From positions 1-27,017 of the forward strand of contig CALVNU010000005.1 of the NCBI GenBank assembly GCA_944349915.1: a stretch of 27,017 nt of DNA. The letters run 5' to 3'. This DNA is from an uncultured Clostridia bacterium (lineage in GTDB: Bacteria > Bacillota > Clostridia > Christensenellales > UBA1242). This document shows, piece after piece, positions 24,036 through 27,017 of the stretch. Under the pieces are notes generated by a model, which had not been told where the DNA came from, searched no databases, and was given only the letters and a program-made list of their open reading frames with translations. Position 1 is the first letter of the stretch; each line of letters begins with the position of its first letter. Position numbers and translations under genes: made by a program.

Positions 24036-24398
24036 GTTGAAAAGATTTTTTGTTTGTGAGTTTTTTGTTGCAAAGATTGTTTGTTTAACAAAGATTTCTT
24101 GTAAAGTCAATTTTCTTTAGATGTAAACAAATAAAATTCAACAATAATTTTTATGCTTAATGTGATAAAATTGAAAAATTATTGTATTTTCTCAAAGACA
24201 ATATTCGATTTTGCATTTATTAAAATATTATTTTTTATGTTTTAATTTGTTTTTCTATCAACCCATCTTTGGCTATAAATTCTTTTAATGCAAAAAAGAG
24301 AGCAAAAAGATGCGTCCGCTCTACAAAAAATGATTAAAATTTGTTTTGCAGTCTATGCTAGATTGTCAATAGTTCGCTTATCGCTATAACAAACATAT
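24036..24398. other. AT-rich intergenic stretch without a supported gene
   Basis: It is composed mostly of A/T runs. The only structure I see is GAGAGC...GCTCT (about 24298-24331), flanked by A-rich sequence that reads as a weak terminator on the minus strand. No RNA gene or coding frame is supported. Confidence 0.5.
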
Positions 24399-24432
24399 TG
24401 TTATGCCAAATAGATTACAGTTTGGCATAACA
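24399..24432. repeat. Perfect 12-bp inverted repeat
   Basis: TGTTATGCCAAA (24399-24410) and TTTGGCATAACA (24421-24432) are separated by ten bases. There is no T tract on either side, so it is not a terminator. It may be a protein site or a structured element. Confidence 0.8.
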
Positions 24433-24614
24433 GAGTAACCAAACTTACAGCCAACAAAACTGCAACCGTATAAAAAATCGGTTTTAATTTTATAACAAAG
24501 CATTTCATGTTGTATTATATTTGCACCCTGTTAATTTTAGCACTAATTGAGCGGTAAAAATAAAATTTTGTTGGAATTTAATCACTTTTTGCTTTTTAAC
24601 GACAATTTTTTGAG

Positions 24615-24669
24615 TTATCCACATAGTTATCCACATTTTATCCACATTTTTACAAAATAATGTGGATAA
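24615..24669. promoter_or_regulatory. Cluster of four perfect DnaA boxes
   Basis: TTATCCACA occurs at 24615-24623, 24627-24635 and 24638-24646, and in reverse (TGTGGATAA) at 24661-24669. All match the consensus fully. They are followed by AT-rich DNA. This density is typical of oriC or a DnaA-controlled promoter. No dnaA, dnaN or rpmH is in the window. Confidence 0.85.
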
Positions 24670-24684
24670 CTTTTTTTTCTTTTC

Positions 24685-24713
24685 TTGACAAAAACAGACT
24701 TTTTGTTGATAAT
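24685..24713 (+). promoter_or_regulatory. Promoter just downstream of the DnaA boxes
   Basis: TTGACA (24685-24690), 17 bases, GATAAT (24708-24713). The predicted start is near 24720. DnaA bound to the adjacent boxes would lie directly upstream of RNA polymerase. Confidence 0.6.
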
Positions 24714-24718
24714 ATATG

Positions 24719-24789
24719 TGATGCAAAAAAATTTAACAGCATGAAATTTTTAAAATTCTATCGAATTTTTATGCTTTCACATTGCATCA
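24719..24789 (+). repeat. Nested dyad in the predicted leader RNA
   Basis: Outer arms TGATGCAA (24719-24726) and TTGCATCA (24782-24789) enclose AGCAT/ATGCT (24738-24742, 24771-24775) and AAAATTC/GAATTTT (24752-24758, 24763-24769) around a TATC loop. The whole can form one long, interrupted hairpin at the 5' end of the transcript. Confidence 0.6.
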
Positions 24790-24842
24790 TGATTTGAATA
24801 AACTCCAGTCTTGCTCAACTTATTCCTCCGCTTGTTTAATTA

Positions 24843-25456
24843 TGGATTATATTATTATGAATTTTTCTTTAAACACTATAACTTTATCTGCTTCGGGCTA
24901 TAACACCCCTGCCACATATCAAGTGTGTGCTTCCGAGTGTTATCTTTTTATTCAACCTTCTTTTGAAAGCGAAAAGGTTGAGATTGATGGACAACCTGTT
25001 GTGTTAGAGCATGGACAAGAGTTGTCTGTTCATGTAGAAGGCGAGCGGTTTTCTTATGTTGAATTGAAAGATGACATTTTTGGATATGTTTTTAATTATT
25101 ACATTTGCTCTAATGAAGGTCAAGACATATACCCCTCTTTTAATGGCTTTGTAAGAACGGAAGGTGCTGTTATTTTTGATATGCAATTTGAAAACAGCGG
25201 ATACACAGCCCACTCTGGTCAAGAAATTTTTATTTATGACGGATACCACTCCACAGAAATATACACTGCAGTGCAAATAGTTTTGGATGACGGCGCGCTA
25301 TATAACGGATACCTTCTTACCGCCGACATTGAACCTAAAGGGATAAGTTCTTCTCTTATTGTTGGCATAACAATTATCGTTGCCGTTGTAACCATAATAT
25401 TATCACTTTTGTTTATAAAGAAAAAAAAGAAAAAGAAAAGTGGCAGTCAAAATTGA
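24843..25456 (+). CDS. Membrane-anchored protein with SH3-like domains
   Basis: The frame is open from TTG 24782; I placed the start at ATG 24843 (204 residues), but ATG 24858 is equally possible, and no SD supports any choice. Two beta-rich repeats resembling bacterial SH3 domains are seen: one with AECYLFIQP-like strand, DGQPVVLEHGQELSV and FGYVFNYYI, and a second around VIFDMQFENSGYT to YLLTADIEPKGI. A C-terminal helix (GISSSLIVGITIIVAVVTII) and a Lys-rich tail form an anchor, placing the domains outside only if export occurs. A convincing signal peptide is lacking, so the N terminus may be eroded. The fold call is tentative. Confidence 0.65.
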
Positions 25457-25466
25457 TTTTAAACAG

Positions 25467-25500
25467 TCTCCTTTTTAAACTAGAAAAAAGGAGATTTTTT
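25467..25500 (+). terminator. Terminator-shaped hairpin that contains the next gene's Shine-Dalgarno
   Basis: TCTCCTTTTT (25467-25476) and AAAAAGGAGA (25485-25494) form a perfect 10-bp stem with an eight-base loop, followed by six Ts and then immediately ATG 25501. The SD AAGGAG is inside the 3' arm. It could terminate transcription or mask the ribosome site. Confidence 0.75.
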
Positions 25501-26637
25501 ATGAATATCAAAAATTTGTTCGATGACCTTGAAAAAGTAAAAAAAGAACTTTGGCATTTAATCAAAAAGGTTATTCCTCATTTGGAAGAATTGTTAAACA
25601 ACACCACTGCGCAAGAAATTGCTTCTATCAAAACGCAACTTGCTTTGCAGGTTGAAAATATTGAAAGCCTTGAAGATAGCATTGGTCAAATTGAGCAGTC
25701 GCTTTCTTCTCAAGAAAACAGTATAACTTCTCTAAATAACTCCATATCTTCGTTGTCATCACAGGCAACCCAACTTTCTTCAAGTCTGCAGACATTAAGT
25801 GCCCAGGTTGACGCTCATGGCACATCTATTTCCACCATAAATTCCACATTAGCCTCCATTTCGGACACCGTTGAAGACAACACTGTCGCGCTTTCAACCG
25901 CAAACTCAAACATCTCTGCCCTTCAAACATCAATAAATCAAATTTCTTCTATTGTGGACCAACATTCTGGCAGTATTTTATCAATGAGTGTAGACCTTGG
26001 GACTGTTTCAAACACGGCAGAAGAGGCGTACTCCTTGGCAACTTCTGTAAACACATCGCTTTCAAATTTGTCAAGCACAGTTGCTTCAAATGTAGGCAAA
26101 GTTAGTGTTCTCGAAAGCGATGTCTCGACTTTGGAAAGTTCCACCACCGCTTTGCAAACTTCTGTGGATGGACTTACTTCCTCTGTCAACACTCTTTCGT
26201 CGGCACTGTCTTCTCTTGAAAACCAAATTGCAAACCTTCCGACAGAACAAACGGAGGTTATTTATGATATGGATTCAACAGACGCCTCAATCAACCATGG
26301 CTATACGAGTGGTATGTCGGGTGGAAACTATATCGACCAAGACTATTCAATTTATCGAAAAATAAGAGTCTATGCCAGATTGTATAATGCAAACTGCGTC
26401 CAAGAATTTGCGGTTAAAAATCGTAAATATGTTGACATGACTTTGGTTGCTGCATCTCCTACGCCAACCGTGCTGTCCTTTTTGAAAATGCAGATGAACC
26501 TTGAACCATACTTAAGCAGATTGCAGGTTATGGCGTATGCGAGATATGTTTTTTCAAACAGTACTGGCACTTTTACTTTAGATTACGGTCTTTCTACAAA
26601 CACCTTTTATGTTTATCGCATTGAAGGCATAAAATAA
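25501..26637 (+). CDS. Long coiled-coil, fibre-like protein with C-terminal globular domain
   Basis: A 378-residue protein. A short helical head (about 1-35) is followed by some 220 residues (about 38-257) of Ser/Thr-rich heptad-like repeats (LSSQENSITSLNNSISS, LQTLSAQV), predicting a long parallel coiled coil. The last 115 residues are a beta-rich globular domain (YDMDSTDASINHGYTSG, IRVYARLYN, FTLDYGLSTNTFYVYRIEG). This shaft-plus-head layout recalls phage tail fibres and trimeric adhesins, but there is no signal peptide, membrane anchor or phage gene nearby. ATG 25501 has AAGGAG seven bases upstream, inside a hairpin. It is followed by a strong terminator. Confidence 0.75.
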   Translation: MNIKNLFDDLEKVKKELWHLIKKVIPHLEELLNNTTAQEIASIKTQLALQVENIESLEDSIGQIEQSLSSQENSITSLNNSISSLSSQATQLSSSLQTLSAQVDAHGTSISTINSTLASISDTVEDNTVALSTANSNISALQTSINQISSIVDQHSGSILSMSVDLGTVSNTAEEAYSLATSVNTSLSNLSSTVASNVGKVSVLESDVSTLESSTTALQTSVDGLTSSVNTLSSALSSLENQIANLPTEQTEVIYDMDSTDASINHGYTSGMSGGNYIDQDYSIYRKIRVYARLYNANCVQEFAVKNRKYVDMTLVAASPTPTVLSFLKMQMNLEPYLSRLQVMAYARYVFSNSTGTFTLDYGLSTNTFYVYRIEGIK

Positions 26638-26664
26638 ACGCTTCAAATCTATGAAGCGTTTTTT
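26637..26664 (+). terminator. Rho-independent terminator of the fibre-like gene
   Basis: AACGCTTCA (26637-26645), a six-base loop, TGAAGCGTT (26652-26660), then a T-rich tract. The stem starts just after the stop codon. Confidence 0.9.
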
Positions 26665-26716
26665 ATTTTTGTTTTGCTTTATTTTGGAATTGTTTTTATA
26701 AATTGTTATGCTTTTT

Positions 26717-27007
26717 TTAGAATGTTAGTTGCAAATACCCCGCTGTAAAGCCATAAGAAATCAAGAAGATTGCTGTTGCAAAAAAGAGTAATCCAAGCAC
26801 TGCGTTGATAATAGGCAAGGGTTTGCCATGTTTGATTTCTTGAACGCTGGTGTTTAGAAGAAAGATAACTCCTATCATATAACTTTCTATTATAAGGCAA
26901 TACCAAGGATTGATTAGGTCTGTAAAATATAGCACGACACAGGCTATAGTAACAAGAGCAAAGATAATTGCCAAAACTCTGTTTCTTTTTAAAAGCGACC
27001 CCACCAT
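26717..27007 (-). CDS. Small three-helix membrane protein, unknown function
   Basis: A 96-residue protein with membrane helices at about 10-30, 36-52 and 65-90. The loop VQEIKHGKPLPI is the only strongly polar part. ATG 27007 is ten bases from the window edge with a weak AAGAGAA upstream, so a start further out cannot be excluded. It is convergent with the fibre-like gene. No family recognised. Confidence 0.7.
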   Translation of the reverse strand: MVGSLLKRNRVLAIIFALVTIACVVLYFTDLINPWYCLIIESYMIGVIFLLNTSVQEIKHGKPLPIINAVLGLLFFATAIFLISYGFTAGYLQLTF

Positions 27008-27017
27008 TTTTTCTCTT

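Noticed and set aside
24505..24726. Minus-strand ORF over the DnaA boxes
   Set aside because: Its sequence is the translation of the box repeats and AT-rich DNA; no SD or family resemblance.
25501..26637. Prophage remnant
   Set aside because: Only one fibre-like gene is present; no integrase, capsid, tail or lysis genes or attachment repeats are seen around it.

Overview
The window looks like chromosomal DNA from a low-GC, anaerobic, spore-forming Firmicute (Clostridia-like). This rests on strong AT bias, Shine-Dalgarno sites of the AGGAGG type, sigma-A type promoters, an anaerobic class III ribonucleotide reductase, and sporulation-associated genes (spoIIE, a cwlD-like amidase). No species can be named from the sequence alone.

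Layout, left to right. 1-221: two identical 77-bp tRNA-like hairpin repeats and a terminator. 499-2635: a YwaF-like membrane protein, a pair of small paralogous unknown proteins, and mscL with a long charged tail. 2807-3454: a decayed HD-domain hydrolase gene. 3643-7148: a Crp/Fnr-family regulator divergent from nrdD-nrdG, with a palindrome placed to activate nrdDG and repress the regulator. 7562-12402: a zinc-ribbon membrane protein, a yitT-M18 aminopeptidase operon, a diacylglycerol-kinase-like gene and a SIMPL protein. 12659-14046: a 34-codon ORF followed by a GT4 glycosyltransferase. 14104-16552 (minus): two small unknown genes, degV and an SDR. 16693-17400: a promoter, two altered tRNA-Leu-like units, an intact tRNA-Leu(CAG) and a 16-bp satellite. 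17419-22761 (minus): tilS, spoIIE, a guanylate kinase-like gene and a cwlD-like amidase. 22911-23941: a frameshifted CPCC-type cysteine-rich gene. 23942-24842: a long non-coding stretch with strong hairpins and four perfect DnaA boxes. 24843-26637: an SH3-like membrane-anchored protein and a long coiled-coil fibre-like protein. 26717-27007: a small membrane protein.

The most notable signals are regulatory or structural. (1) Tandem tRNA-derived units carrying internal palindromes occur at two places. (2) Four genes have their -10 box exactly six bases before ATG, predicting leaderless mRNAs. (3) A Crp/Fnr operator is centred at about -41.5 of nrdDG. (4) Four exact TTTGTCGAA (Spo0A-box-like) sites are all intergenic. 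(5) A DnaA-box cluster sits just upstream of a promoter. (6) A terminator-shaped hairpin holds the Shine-Dalgarno of the fibre-like gene and ends at its start codon. I did not find a clear defence or secretion system; promoter and start-site assignments are predictions by eye.
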